In this document: in pieces, positions 24,382-32,428 of the stretch
Layout: each line of letters begins with the position of its first letter
Numbering within the stretch: position 1 is the first letter of the stretch
Assembly (NCBI GenBank): GCA_023421075.1
Contig: JAEZUM010000047.1
Location: 1 to 37,685, forward strand
Direction of reading: 5' to 3'
Length of the DNA: 37,685 nt
Origin: Bacillota bacterium
Lineage (GTDB): Bacteria > Bacillota > Clostridia > Lachnospirales > Lachnospiraceae
Notes under the pieces: generated by a model
What the model was told of the DNA's origin: nothing
Databases searched by the model: none
Seen by the model: the letters and a program-made list of their open reading frames with translations, nothing else
Translations under genes and position numbers: made by a program

Positions 24382-26205
24382 ATGAAAAGGATATTTTCTT
24401 TAAGACGGACCCTGCTTATGCTAGTCGTTATTCTCTGGATGATTCCAGTAAGCTTACTTTATATCTTTATGACTGTATCATACCGAAATGATATTATCGG
24501 AAAGACCACCGATCTGATGGAGGAAGGCTTAAAGAATTTTACCTATTTCAATGCTCAGAGAATTGATGAAGCAATTGATATCTCTAAGAAGACCTCCTAC
24601 GAACAGGTAATTGAGAAGGCATGGCGCAAATACGACGGGGAAAAGATCTCGAAATCCGAATTGTACCGTCAGATCACCGGCAATCTGACCAGTAAGTTCT
24701 ACAATGATAATCGTTTTGAAATAGCTGTTTTTTACCTCAGCGAGGAGCCGGATCGTATCTATTATACCAAGCAAAAAGAAAGTAAATATATTGATATCTA
24801 TAAAAACGAGGTAGCCAAGGAAGCACATTCTATTACAGAGCAGGATACCTCGGATGCACATATTCGTGTTATCAACGGTAAAATCTATATCATTCGTAAC
24901 CTTTACACAACAACGAATTATACAAAATTCGGAACATTAATTCTGGAATTGAATAAAGACAAGTTAATCGACGGTATTTTTCTGAATAAGGATTATGAGC
25001 TTGCCTTTTATATCAATGATACCAGCTCTATGATCACCTATGATACCAGAATGAATACACAGAGTCATGCAGGAATCATTAATATGCTGAAGTCCATGTA
25101 TTCCAAAACGGTTAATCGTAAGATCTTCAAGTTCCAGGATAAGCCATATACGGGAATGATTTATCAACAGAAATATGATGATTTTCATTTCGGAGCAATT
25201 CTAGTGGTTAACGAAAGAGTCATCTTCTCCGAACTTCAGGATTTGTATCGGGTTATGTTCCTTATTACGATAATCATCATTCCGGTATTCATCTATATGA
25301 TATACTTTATCTCACATCACATTACAAAGCCGATGGGAATCATGATCGACGCTGCCAAAAGCCTGGAAAAGGGGGATATCGGTATGCAGGTGGAAGGCGA
25401 TAAGATGCCAAACACCGAATTCGAGGTGTTGAAATCCTCCTTTAATCAGATGTCCTCAGAGATAAAATACCTCTTTGATTACGCGTATAGTGAGAAGCTC
25501 GCAAGAAAGGATGCAAAGATTATCGCATTACAATCCCAGATTAATCCTCATTTTCTGAATAATACACTGGAGATGATGAATTGGCAGGCCAGAATGGCGG
25601 GAGATGTAACGGTATCAAAGATGATCGAAGCCTTAGGAACCTTACTCAATTACAGTATGGATCGAAGCAATAAGAAGATGATCAACCTGGCAGAGGAGCT
25701 GCGCTGTGTAGATGCCTATTGTTATATCATATCCATGCGCTTTGGGAAACGATTGAAAATCGAGAAAGAGGTGGATAGCGATCTGCTTCAGCTCGAAGTA
25801 CCACAGCTCATTCTCCAGCCTTTAATCGAGAATGCCGTAGTACATGGTGTCGAGAAGGTGAAGAGCGGAACCATCTGGATTAAGGTCTATAAGATAGAAA
25901 ATAACGCTTATTTGCAGATTATTAATACCGGCAAGACCATGACAGAGGAGGATAAGGAGCGCGTAAGAAATATTTTGGAAGGACGCTTTGATCAGGAAGG
26001 CGATACCGTAGGACATCACAAGGCGCTAGGAATACGTAATGTAAATGAAAGAATTAAATTAATCTATGGGGATGAGTATGGATTAACCATCGAACCGATT
26101 ACCGAAGAAGAGACCGCCTCTACCATAACAATTCCACTGGACTATGATCCGGCAAAGGTTAAGACAAATAAACCTAATCTCACCTGGAATAAATTTGAAG
26201 CGTAA
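24382..26205 (+). CDS. Sensor histidine kinase, YesM type
   Basis: Membrane kinase of the LytS/YesM group that phosphorylates the response regulator encoded at 27743. 607 residues. First membrane helix at about 9-31, a roughly 250-residue extracellular sensor domain, second helix near 285-310 (VMFLITIIIIPVFIYMIYFI), HAMP-like linker (HHITKPMGIMIDAAK), then a His_kinase domain with the phosphoaccepting His390 in SQINPHFLNNTLEMM. The ATPase domain has QLILQPLIENAVVHG (N box) and LGIRNVNERIKLIYG (G box region). GGAGG lies 8 bp before the ATG at 24382. It is followed by a sugar-binding lipoprotein gene and an AraC-type regulator, so an extracellular carbohydrate signal is likely. Confidence 0.93.
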   Translation: MKRIFSLRRTLLMLVVILWMIPVSLLYIFMTVSYRNDIIGKTTDLMEEGLKNFTYFNAQRIDEAIDISKKTSYEQVIEKAWRKYDGEKISKSELYRQITGNLTSKFYNDNRFEIAVFYLSEEPDRIYYTKQKESKYIDIYKNEVAKEAHSITEQDTSDAHIRVINGKIYIIRNLYTTTNYTKFGTLILELNKDKLIDGIFLNKDYELAFYINDTSSMITYDTRMNTQSHAGIINMLKSMYSKTVNRKIFKFQDKPYTGMIYQQKYDDFHFGAILVVNERVIFSELQDLYRVMFLITIIIIPVFIYMIYFISHHITKPMGIMIDAAKSLEKGDIGMQVEGDKMPNTEFEVLKSSFNQMSSEIKYLFDYAYSEKLARKDAKIIALQSQINPHFLNNTLEMMNWQARMAGDVTVSKMIEALGTLLNYSMDRSNKKMINLAEELRCVDAYCYIISMRFGKRLKIEKEVDSDLLQLEVPQLILQPLIENAVVHGVEKVKSGTIWIKVYKIENNAYLQIINTGKTMTEEDKERVRNILEGRFDQEGDTVGHHKALGIRNVNERIKLIYGDEYGLTIEPITEEETASTITIPLDYDPAKVKTNKPNLTWNKFEA

Positions 26206-26370
26206 CTCGTAGATTGAATAGAATACAATGAGTTGATAAATAACAAGATTAAACAAGAAATGTCAAAATGAAGCAAAGCCTTTTCCCTATAATATTACTA
26301 TAATGAATAGAAAGAGTAGTATGTCCAAAGGGTAAAAGGCACGATATATATCGTTTAGGAGGATATGATT

Positions 26371-27696
26371 ATGAGATGTATGGGGAAGGTGGTATCCCTC
26401 CTTATTATAGTTCTACTTATCCTGTCAATTATGACAGCCTGTGACAGTAATTTAGCACCCGATCCCTCAGAAATAACTTCGGGGAAGGAAGAACTGAGTG
26501 GGGCGAAGCTGACGCAAGTACCAAATGATCCGGTAACATTAACCACAGTGTCCATGTTTGGCGGTACGGATGCCAATGCAGGTAATTACCAGACCATTAA
26601 TGCCGCCTTTATGAGTGAATATCCATACATAACCATAGAGGACGATTCGCAATCAGCCGATCAGGATTGGAAGACAAAGATTGCTGCAGACTTTGCGGTT
26701 GGCAACGAACCTGACGTGATTCAATATTTTACCGATGCCAATGCCAGTGATGTTCTGGCTGCCAATAAATTCGTAACCATCGATGAGATCAAGGCGGTCT
26801 ACCCGGAATATGCGGAGGATACCCTTGATACCGGTCTCGCCGCTGCTGCGAATCCGGATGGGGTACAAAGAGCGGTTCCTACCACCGGGTATTGGGAAGG
26901 CTTATTCTGTAATAAGGACTTATTTGACCGTTATGGACTGGAGCTTCCAACGGACTGGGACAAGATGGTGAAAGCAATCGAGACCTTTCGAGCGAATAAT
27001 ATTATCCCAATCGCGGTATCATTAAATAACGTTCCGCATTACTGGATTGAATTTCTGATGCTTTCTGCAGCCGGTCCTGATGGTTATAAATCGGTTCCGA
27101 TTACTGCTCCCGAGGATTGGTGCAGGGGTCTTGAGATGTTTAAGACCTTAAGAGAGATGGGCGCATTTCCGGTGGATACCGATACAATTGATAATGATTA
27201 CGCCAATGAATTATTCAAAAACAAGGAAGCGGCGATGCAATTGGACGGCTCCTGGTATGCAGCCGGAATTCCGGATCAGAAGAATACAGTAGTTGTTTCC
27301 TTCCCGGTTATCCCGAACGGCAAGGCTCAGCCCGGCAGCATGGTAGGAGGTATCTCCTCTGGTTTTTATATTACCAAGAAAGCCTGGGAGGATCCGGACA
27401 AAAGAGATGCGGCTGTAAAATTTGTTATGACTCATACGAATTCCGAGTCCGTATCAATCTATTGGGGCGGAAACGGTCAGGCAGCCGCTAAGGTAGAGCC
27501 TTTGGCCGATATGACACCTCTTGGAATATCCGGCTTAGAATATTCCAGTACGGCAACCAGCATTTCCACGCCAACGGATTCTCGTATATCGCAGGAAGCC
27601 TATAATACTCTGGTTGCGGGAATTGTGGATGTTTCCACCGGAACGAAGACTGCGAAAGAGCTGTTGAATGAAGTATTAGAGATTAATGCAAATTAA
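26371..27696 (+). CDS. Extracellular sugar-binding lipoprotein (ABC solute-binding family 1)
   Basis: Captures a carbohydrate at the outer face of the membrane. 441 residues. A lipoprotein signal (MRCMGKVVSLLIIVLLILS) ends in the lipobox IMTAC with the modified Cys24. The mature part has the family fold: TTVSMFGGTDAN, a first lobe with KTKIAADFAVGNEPDVIQYF, GLFCNKDLFDRYGLELPTDW and LDGSWYAAGIP. The ATG at 26371 is 8 bp after AGGAGG, while the ATG at 26365 is only 2 bp after it. No permease or ATPase genes follow, and it sits between the kinase and regulator genes, so it may present ligand to the kinase or serve a distant transporter. The ligand is unknown. Two TATAAT boxes (26288, 26299) lie upstream without good -35 boxes. 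Confidence 0.9.
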   Translation: MRCMGKVVSLLIIVLLILSIMTACDSNLAPDPSEITSGKEELSGAKLTQVPNDPVTLTTVSMFGGTDANAGNYQTINAAFMSEYPYITIEDDSQSADQDWKTKIAADFAVGNEPDVIQYFTDANASDVLAANKFVTIDEIKAVYPEYAEDTLDTGLAAAANPDGVQRAVPTTGYWEGLFCNKDLFDRYGLELPTDWDKMVKAIETFRANNIIPIAVSLNNVPHYWIEFLMLSAAGPDGYKSVPITAPEDWCRGLEMFKTLREMGAFPVDTDTIDNDYANELFKNKEAAMQLDGSWYAAGIPDQKNTVVVSFPVIPNGKAQPGSMVGGISSGFYITKKAWEDPDKRDAAVKFVMTHTNSESVSIYWGGNGQAAAKVEPLADMTPLGISGLEYSSTATSISTPTDSRISQEAYNTLVAGIVDVSTGTKTAKELLNEVLEINAN

Positions 27697-27742
27697 TTCA
27701 TAGATATTAATTTTTAGCCGTCATGGCAGAATGGAGTCGGTA

Positions 27743-28525
27743 ATGTATAAGGTAGTAATTATTGACGATGAACCGATCATAGTAGAGGGCATTTCCCGAA
27801 TGATAAAATGGGATCAATTTAAATGCAAAATTGTTGCTACTGCAAATGATGGAACCGAGGGTGCCGAGATTATTCGAAAGCACCAGCCGGACATTATTAT
27901 TTCTGATATTTCAATGCCTGATCTGGATGGTCTGTCCATGATTGCCGGCTTAAAAAGTGAATTCCCGGATATGGAGATCAGCATCCTGACCGGATATCGT
28001 AAATTCGAGTATGCTCAGCGTGCTATCCGACTGGGAGTAACTCGATTTCTGTTAAAGCCTTCGAATATGGAGGAGCTGGAGGAAGCCATAACTGCTATGG
28101 CAGCTAATCTGTCAGCAAAAGGACTGAAAACGGAGGAACCCAAGGAAGATGATTCCGAGCATATGGACAGCGAAGCAAGTAATTTTATTGTGAATAATGC
28201 GATGAAATACATCGAGCAGAATTATCTTCATAAGATTACTCTTTGTGAAGTCGCTGAGAAGACTTACGTCAGTCAATGGCATTTAAGTAAGCTGTTGAAC
28301 CGACATTTGGGTCAGAATTTTTCTGAGATACTTAACAGTGTTCGAATTAAGGAAGCGCAAAAGCTGCTTTGTGATCCTTCCCTTCGTATTGGTGATATTG
28401 CAGAACGCGTAGGCTTTATCGATATGGCTCATTTTTCCAGAGTGTTTAAGAAGAATGTAGGTTTATCCGCCAATGAGTATCGAAATACCATCGCTTCAAA
28501 GAAAATTGATACGATAAACAAGTAG
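27743..28525 (+). CDS. AraC-family response regulator, YesN type
   Basis: Partner of the YesM-type kinase. 260 residues: an N-terminal receiver with the acidic pocket Asp8-Asp9, phosphoacceptor Asp55 in IIISDISMPD, the threonine of LTGYRKF and the lysine of LLKPSN; then a linker and a C-terminal double helix-turn-helix AraC domain (YIEQNYLHKITLCEVAEKTY, then RIGDIAERVGFIDMAHFSRV). GGAG lies 6 bp before the ATG at 27743; an ATG at 27731 has no site. It closely follows the binding-protein gene, with no terminator between them. Likely targets are the nearby phosphorylase operon and/or a distant transporter, by inference. Confidence 0.94.
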   Translation: MYKVVIIDDEPIIVEGISRMIKWDQFKCKIVATANDGTEGAEIIRKHQPDIIISDISMPDLDGLSMIAGLKSEFPDMEISILTGYRKFEYAQRAIRLGVTRFLLKPSNMEELEEAITAMAANLSAKGLKTEEPKEDDSEHMDSEASNFIVNNAMKYIEQNYLHKITLCEVAEKTYVSQWHLSKLLNRHLGQNFSEILNSVRIKEAQKLLCDPSLRIGDIAERVGFIDMAHFSRVFKKNVGLSANEYRNTIASKKIDTINK

Positions 28526-28561
28526 CTAACGAGCATTTTAATGCAGGATTTTTATTATCAT

Positions 28562-28613
28562 GGGTATCCATCCGACTCCATCTAACAGATTGGGTTGGAG
28601 CGGAACCCTTTTT
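28562..28613 (+). terminator. Intrinsic terminator after the response regulator gene
   Basis: GGGT...CCGACTCCA on the left (28562-28580) pairs with TGGAGCGGAACCC (28596-28608) with small bulges, followed by TTTTT. Confidence 0.75.
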
Positions 28614-28641
28614 CCTTATCCTAATATATAGCAAATATTTC

Positions 28642-28670
28642 TTGTGATATGGTAAAGAATATATTATTAT
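28642..28670 (+). promoter_or_regulatory. Sigma-A promoter for folD
   Basis: TTGTGA (28642-28647), 17-bp spacer, TATTAT (28665-28670). The expected start near 28677 leaves a leader of about 115 nt before folD. Confidence 0.55.
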
Positions 28671-28701
28671 ATATAAGAATCAGTGTGAAAACAGAAGACA
28701 G

Positions 28702-28746
28702 ATTACAGTGCTCGAAGCGAGCTTAGGAAAGACAGAGGAATGTAAT
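28702..28746 (+). promoter_or_regulatory. Nested-stem leader RNA upstream of folD
   Basis: ATTACA (28702-28707) pairs with TGTAAT (28741-28746) and encloses the hairpin GCTCG-AAG-CGAGC (28710-28722) plus a purine-rich strand TTAGGAAAGACAGAGGAA. No terminator hairpin is visible before folD, so any control would act on translation; the ribosome binding site AGGAG is at 28780-28784. I cannot match it to the THF or ZTP riboswitch consensus. Confidence 0.35.
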
Positions 28747-28792
28747 GGGTTTGCTGATATCAGAGGATTGATTGCAGATAGGAGATGTTAAT

Positions 28793-29638
28793 ATGGCAAT
28801 GATAATTGATGGCAAGAAGATAGCGGAAGAGATAAAAGAAGAATTAAAACAGAAGGTTACTAAGCAAAAGGAAGAAGGAATACAGATTACCCTGGCGGTA
28901 ATCCAGGTTGGTAATGATCCGGCTTCTTCTGTCTATGTAGGAAATAAGAAAAAAGCATGTGAGTATATCGGAATTAATTCTCTCTCCTATGAACTGGTGG
29001 AAAGTACGACGCAGGAAGAACTCTTGGCTTTGGTGGAAAAGCTTAACCAAGACAAAAGCGTTAACGGAATCCTTGTTCAACTGCCATTGCCTTCCCATAT
29101 TAATGAGGATTTGGTCATTAAGACCATTGATCCAGCGAAAGATGTGGATGGCTTTCATCCACAGAGTGTCGGTGCTTTAAGTATTGGACAGAAGGGTTTT
29201 ATCTCCTGTACTCCTGCCGGTGTAATTCAGCTGCTAAAACGCTCAGGGATAGAGTTAGAAGGGAAAGAGTGTGTTATTATAGGAAGAAGCAATATCGTCG
29301 GTAAGCCAATGGCACTTCTGATGCTTCGAGAAAATGCCACCGTTACCGTATGCCATTCCAGAACCAGGAATTTAAAGGAAGTGGCAAAGCGTGCGGATAT
29401 ATTAATCGTAGCCATTGGAAAGCCTCTTTTTGTGACGAAAGAGTTTGTGAAAGATGGGGCCGTAGTAATCGATGTTGGAATTCATAGAGATGCGAATAAT
29501 AAGCTGTGCGGTGATGTTGATTTTCAAGATGTATTAGAGCAGGTTTCGGCGATAACTCCGGTACCCGGTGGCGTCGGACCAATGACGATTGCAATGCTCA
29601 TGAATAATTGTGTAGAATCAGCTGCCCTTGCAAAATAA
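28793..29638 (+). CDS. folD: Methylenetetrahydrofolate dehydrogenase / methenyltetrahydrofolate cyclohydrolase
   Basis: Bifunctional enzyme of one-carbon metabolism that interconverts 5,10-methylene-, 5,10-methenyl- and 10-formyl-tetrahydrofolate. 281 residues, the usual length. Signatures are VGNDPASSVYVGNKKKAC (with the catalytic lysine in YVxxK), LPLPSHINED, the nucleotide site GRSNIVGKPMALLML and the C-terminal PGGVGPMTIAMLMNN. The ATG at 28793 is 8 bp after AGGAG; the frame extends to a TTG at 28772 without a site. It has its own promoter and a structured leader. No other folate genes are adjacent. Confidence 0.97.
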   Translation: MAMIIDGKKIAEEIKEELKQKVTKQKEEGIQITLAVIQVGNDPASSVYVGNKKKACEYIGINSLSYELVESTTQEELLALVEKLNQDKSVNGILVQLPLPSHINEDLVIKTIDPAKDVDGFHPQSVGALSIGQKGFISCTPAGVIQLLKRSGIELEGKECVIIGRSNIVGKPMALLMLRENATVTVCHSRTRNLKEVAKRADILIVAIGKPLFVTKEFVKDGAVVIDVGIHRDANNKLCGDVDFQDVLEQVSAITPVPGGVGPMTIAMLMNNCVESAALAK

Positions 29639-29705
29639 GGTGTTCTCCTATGGTTTCATCTTACCTTTGCTTACTTTATCAATAAAATAAGAGAGGAATT
29701 ATGAA

Positions 29706-30311
29706 ATGAATTTGGAACAAAAAATAGAATATCATAATATGGAATTTAACATATTGGCTGCAGAACAGGAGTTTATCGTCCATCCGATCGCACTGGGATA
29801 TTTACCTTATTCTTCCGCTTCCTTGCAGTGCCCATTCTCCAGTAAGTTTTCCATCAGAGATTATCGTTTGTTTTTGGACAAAATTGACGTTGGTACCAAT
29901 GAATCGATGAATTTAGGGGGTGCCTGGATTGAGGACTATATCCAAAGACATTCTTTTGAGGAGCTATCGGTTTCTTATAACGGAGCAATTTTGATCGGAA
30001 CAAGCCCGGTGAAAGATTATCATGGAAAAGAGGATGAACCTTCGTATTTTTCCTATCAGAAGGTGATAGAACTCGTATTTGATAACGGTGTTTTAATTAC
30101 AACGGTGGATCAAAGCAAAGCCATGCTGCGTATTCGTAAAAATATTGAATTGGGACTTCGAAGTCTATCGAAGAAGCGTGATAAGAATTGTATCAACCGT
30201 TTTATGAGTGCTATTTTTGTCGGTGATTACAAACCCTTCCGCTTCCAATATAATCGGATGAATTATATTAAGGATATGAAGAAGGATTATTCGATTGCAA
30301 GAGTAAATTAA
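29706..30311 (+). CDS. Conserved-looking hypothetical protein, unknown function
   Basis: 201 residues, soluble, no signal peptide or membrane segment. AGAGG about 8 bp before the ATG at 29706; an ATG at 29701 is followed at once by a stop. The sequence begins MNLEQKIEYHNMEFNILAAE and has HPIALGYLPYSSASL, LGGAWIEDYIQRHSFEEL, a beta-rich centre (LVFDNGVLITTVDQ) and a basic C-terminus (RFQYNRMNYIKDMKKDY). I do not recognise the family or any catalytic motif. Codon use matches the neighbours and it is longer than chance would give, so it is a real gene. It sits between folD and rimO, 67 bp after folD, and may be cotranscribed with it. Confidence 0.8.
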   Translation: MNLEQKIEYHNMEFNILAAEQEFIVHPIALGYLPYSSASLQCPFSSKFSIRDYRLFLDKIDVGTNESMNLGGAWIEDYIQRHSFEELSVSYNGAILIGTSPVKDYHGKEDEPSYFSYQKVIELVFDNGVLITTVDQSKAMLRIRKNIELGLRSLSKKRDKNCINRFMSAIFVGDYKPFRFQYNRMNYIKDMKKDYSIARVN

Positions 30312-30409
30312 TAACTGTTTCTTTTTTTGAGAAAAGCTGTTACAATGTTTGTTGCAGTCGAAAACATAGAGATATACAGATCGATGTATGTGTCAAATAT
30401 GGAGGAATA

Positions 30410-31747
30410 ATGAATATATATTTTATCTCTCTGGGTTGCGATAAGAACCTGGTAGACAGTGAAAATATGCTTGGTATCCTGAATGAAAACGGATACCGAA
30501 TTACAAGTGAGGAACAGGATGCTGACATTATTATTGTTAACACCTGCTGTTTCATTCACGATGCGAAACAAGAAAGTATCAATACCATCCTTGAGATGGC
30601 AGAGTATAAGAAATCCGGTACATTAAAAGCACTGATTGTAACCGGCTGTCTTGCAGAGCGTTATAAAGAAGAAATTCTGCAGGAAATACCGGAGGTTGAT
30701 GCACTTCTCGGTACCTCAAGCTTCGCAAAGATTATTGAAGTAATCAAAGAAATCACGGACGGAAAGCAGCATACTCATTTTGAATCACTGGAATTGCTTC
30801 CAAGAACCAGCAACAAGCGTATGCTTACCTCCGGAAGCTACTCCGCCTATATGAAGATCGCGGAAGGCTGTGACAAACATTGTACTTATTGTATTATTCC
30901 ACAGGTTAGAGGAAATTACCGCAGTGTTCCTATGGAAGATTTGTTGGAGGAAGCGAACTATCTAGCTGAGCAAGGGGTAAAAGAGCTTATTCTGGTCGCT
31001 CAGGAGACAACCCTTTATGGGAAGGATATCTACGGTGAAGTAAGATTATCTAAGCTACTTCACGAACTTTGTAAGGTTAACGGTATCGAATGGATACGAT
31101 TATTGTATTGCTATCCTGAGGAAATTACCGATGAATTAATTGAGACCATGAAGCAGGAGCCGAAGCTGTGCCGATATCTGGATATCCCGATCCAGCATGC
31201 CTCAGACCGAATTCTAAAGCTGATGGGAAGAAGAACGAATCAGGAGGATCTGATCAATATAATCACGAAGCTTCGTAAGAATCTTCCCGATATTGTTCTG
31301 CGTACCACTCTGATTACCGGTTTTCCTACCGAGACGGAAGAAGAGCACAAAGAGCTTATGGAATTTGTGAAAGCCATGCGTTTTGAGCGACTGGGTGTAT
31401 TTACTTATTCGAAGGAGGATAATACTCCGGCAGCCAAATTAAAGCCTCAAATTACCGCTAAGATTAAGAAGCAGCGACAGAAGGAAATTATGAAGCTTCA
31501 GCAAGAAATAGTTTTTGAAAGAACACAGAGCTATATCGGCAAGACCTTCGAGGTATTGATGGAAGGTAGAATTGCAGATGAAGATCAGGTATATATCGGA
31601 AGAACCTATATGGATGCACCACAGGTAGACGGATTTGTATTCGTATCCTCGGACAGAGAATTGATTTCCGGTGATCTGGTGAAGGCAGTCATTACCGGCG
31701 CTAAGGGCTATGATCTCATTGGCGAGCTATTAGAAGGGAGTAATTAG
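30410..31747 (+). CDS. rimO: Ribosomal protein S12 methylthiotransferase
   Basis: A radical-SAM enzyme that methylthiolates an aspartate of ribosomal protein S12. 445 residues. The N-terminal MTTase domain has its three cluster cysteines, Cys10 (SLGCDKNLVDSEN), Cys46 (VNTCCF) and Cys80 (VTGC). The radical-SAM motif is Cys154-x3-Cys158-x2-Cys161 (CDKHCTYC), and a C-terminal TRAM domain begins near 375 (RTQSYIGKTFEVLMEG). LGCxKNLVDSE separates RimO from MiaB. GGAGG lies before the ATG. The gene ends 2 bp before pgsA, so the two are coupled. Confidence 0.95.
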   Translation: MNIYFISLGCDKNLVDSENMLGILNENGYRITSEEQDADIIIVNTCCFIHDAKQESINTILEMAEYKKSGTLKALIVTGCLAERYKEEILQEIPEVDALLGTSSFAKIIEVIKEITDGKQHTHFESLELLPRTSNKRMLTSGSYSAYMKIAEGCDKHCTYCIIPQVRGNYRSVPMEDLLEEANYLAEQGVKELILVAQETTLYGKDIYGEVRLSKLLHELCKVNGIEWIRLLYCYPEEITDELIETMKQEPKLCRYLDIPIQHASDRILKLMGRRTNQEDLINIITKLRKNLPDIVLRTTLITGFPTETEEEHKELMEFVKAMRFERLGVFTYSKEDNTPAAKLKPQITAKIKKQRQKEIMKLQQEIVFERTQSYIGKTFEVLMEGRIADEDQVYIGRTYMDAPQVDGFVFVSSDRELISGDLVKAVITGAKGYDLIGELLEGSN

Positions 31748-31749
31748 AG

Positions 31750-32289
31750 ATGAACCTACCGAATAAAATAACTATTTTCAGAGTATGTATGATACCAATC
31801 TTTGTGTTATTTATGTTGGTATCCGTAGTTCCCGGAAGCAGATATATTGCAGCAGCCATCTTTATCATCGCTGCCTTATCCGATCTGTTGGATGGATATA
31901 TTGCACGGAAGCATAATCTGGTTACGAATTTCGGTAAGTTTATGGATCCCCTGGCAGATAAGCTTCTTGTCTCCAGTGCTCTGATCTGCCTGGTTGAGCT
32001 CTCATTATTACCTGCTTGGATTGTTATTGTCATCATCGCCAGAGAATTCATAATCAGCGGATTTCGTCTGATCGCTTCTGATAATGGTGTGGTAATTGCA
32101 GCCGGCTGGTGGGGTAAGCTGAAGACGGTTGTACAGATGGTCATGAGTATCATGTTGATCATTAATCTGGATTTTCTCTTAATCAATATTTTGGAGCAGA
32201 TAGCGGTATATACAGCTGCAGCATTGACGATTATTTCATTAATTGATTATATGGTTAAGAATAAAAATGTACTGAAGGAAACACACTAA
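31750..32289 (+). CDS. pgsA: CDP-diacylglycerol-glycerol-3-phosphate 3-phosphatidyltransferase
   Basis: Integral membrane enzyme that makes phosphatidylglycerophosphate, the first step to phosphatidylglycerol. 179 residues with several hydrophobic helices. The CDP-alcohol phosphotransferase motif DG-x2-AR-x8-G-x3-D-x3-D is complete in DLLDGYIARKHNLVTNFGKF followed by MDPLAD. The start lies 2 bp after the rimO stop, with GAAGGGAG overlapping the rimO end as the ribosome binding site. rimO-pgsA-cinA order is common in clostridia. A strong terminator follows. Confidence 0.94.
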   Translation: MNLPNKITIFRVCMIPIFVLFMLVSVVPGSRYIAAAIFIIAALSDLLDGYIARKHNLVTNFGKFMDPLADKLLVSSALICLVELSLLPAWIVIVIIAREFIISGFRLIASDNGVVIAAGWWGKLKTVVQMVMSIMLIINLDFLLINILEQIAVYTAAALTIISLIDYMVKNKNVLKETH

Positions 32290-32321
32290 TAGAATTGCCG
32301 GTTTCAAACGTATTCCTATTC

Positions 32322-32368
32322 GACACTATTTCTGATGTGCCTTCAGGCTTTTAGAAATAGTGTCTTTT
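32322..32368 (+). terminator. Intrinsic terminator after pgsA
   Basis: GACACTATTTCT (32322-32333) pairs perfectly with AGAAATAGTGTC (32353-32364), with a small GCCTTCAGGC hairpin in the loop, followed by TTTT. Confidence 0.9.
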
Positions 32369-32428
32369 ATCATTGCGCCCGGCAGGCGCCCGTTTCAAAT
32401 ATCACAGGTGCTATCATGGAGGTGGATT

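Noticed and set aside
26288..26304. Promoter for the sugar-binding lipoprotein gene
   Set aside because: Two TATAAT boxes occur close together but neither has a recognisable -35 box; mentioned under the gene only.
32375..32389. GCGCC-CGGCA-GGCGC hairpin before cinA
   Set aside because: Only 5 bp of stem, no T-tract and no conserved context; likely chance.
32360..32428. N-terminal extension of cinA
   Set aside because: It lies in the pgsA terminator tail and has no ribosome binding site; the domain starts at MTVELISVGTE from 32429.
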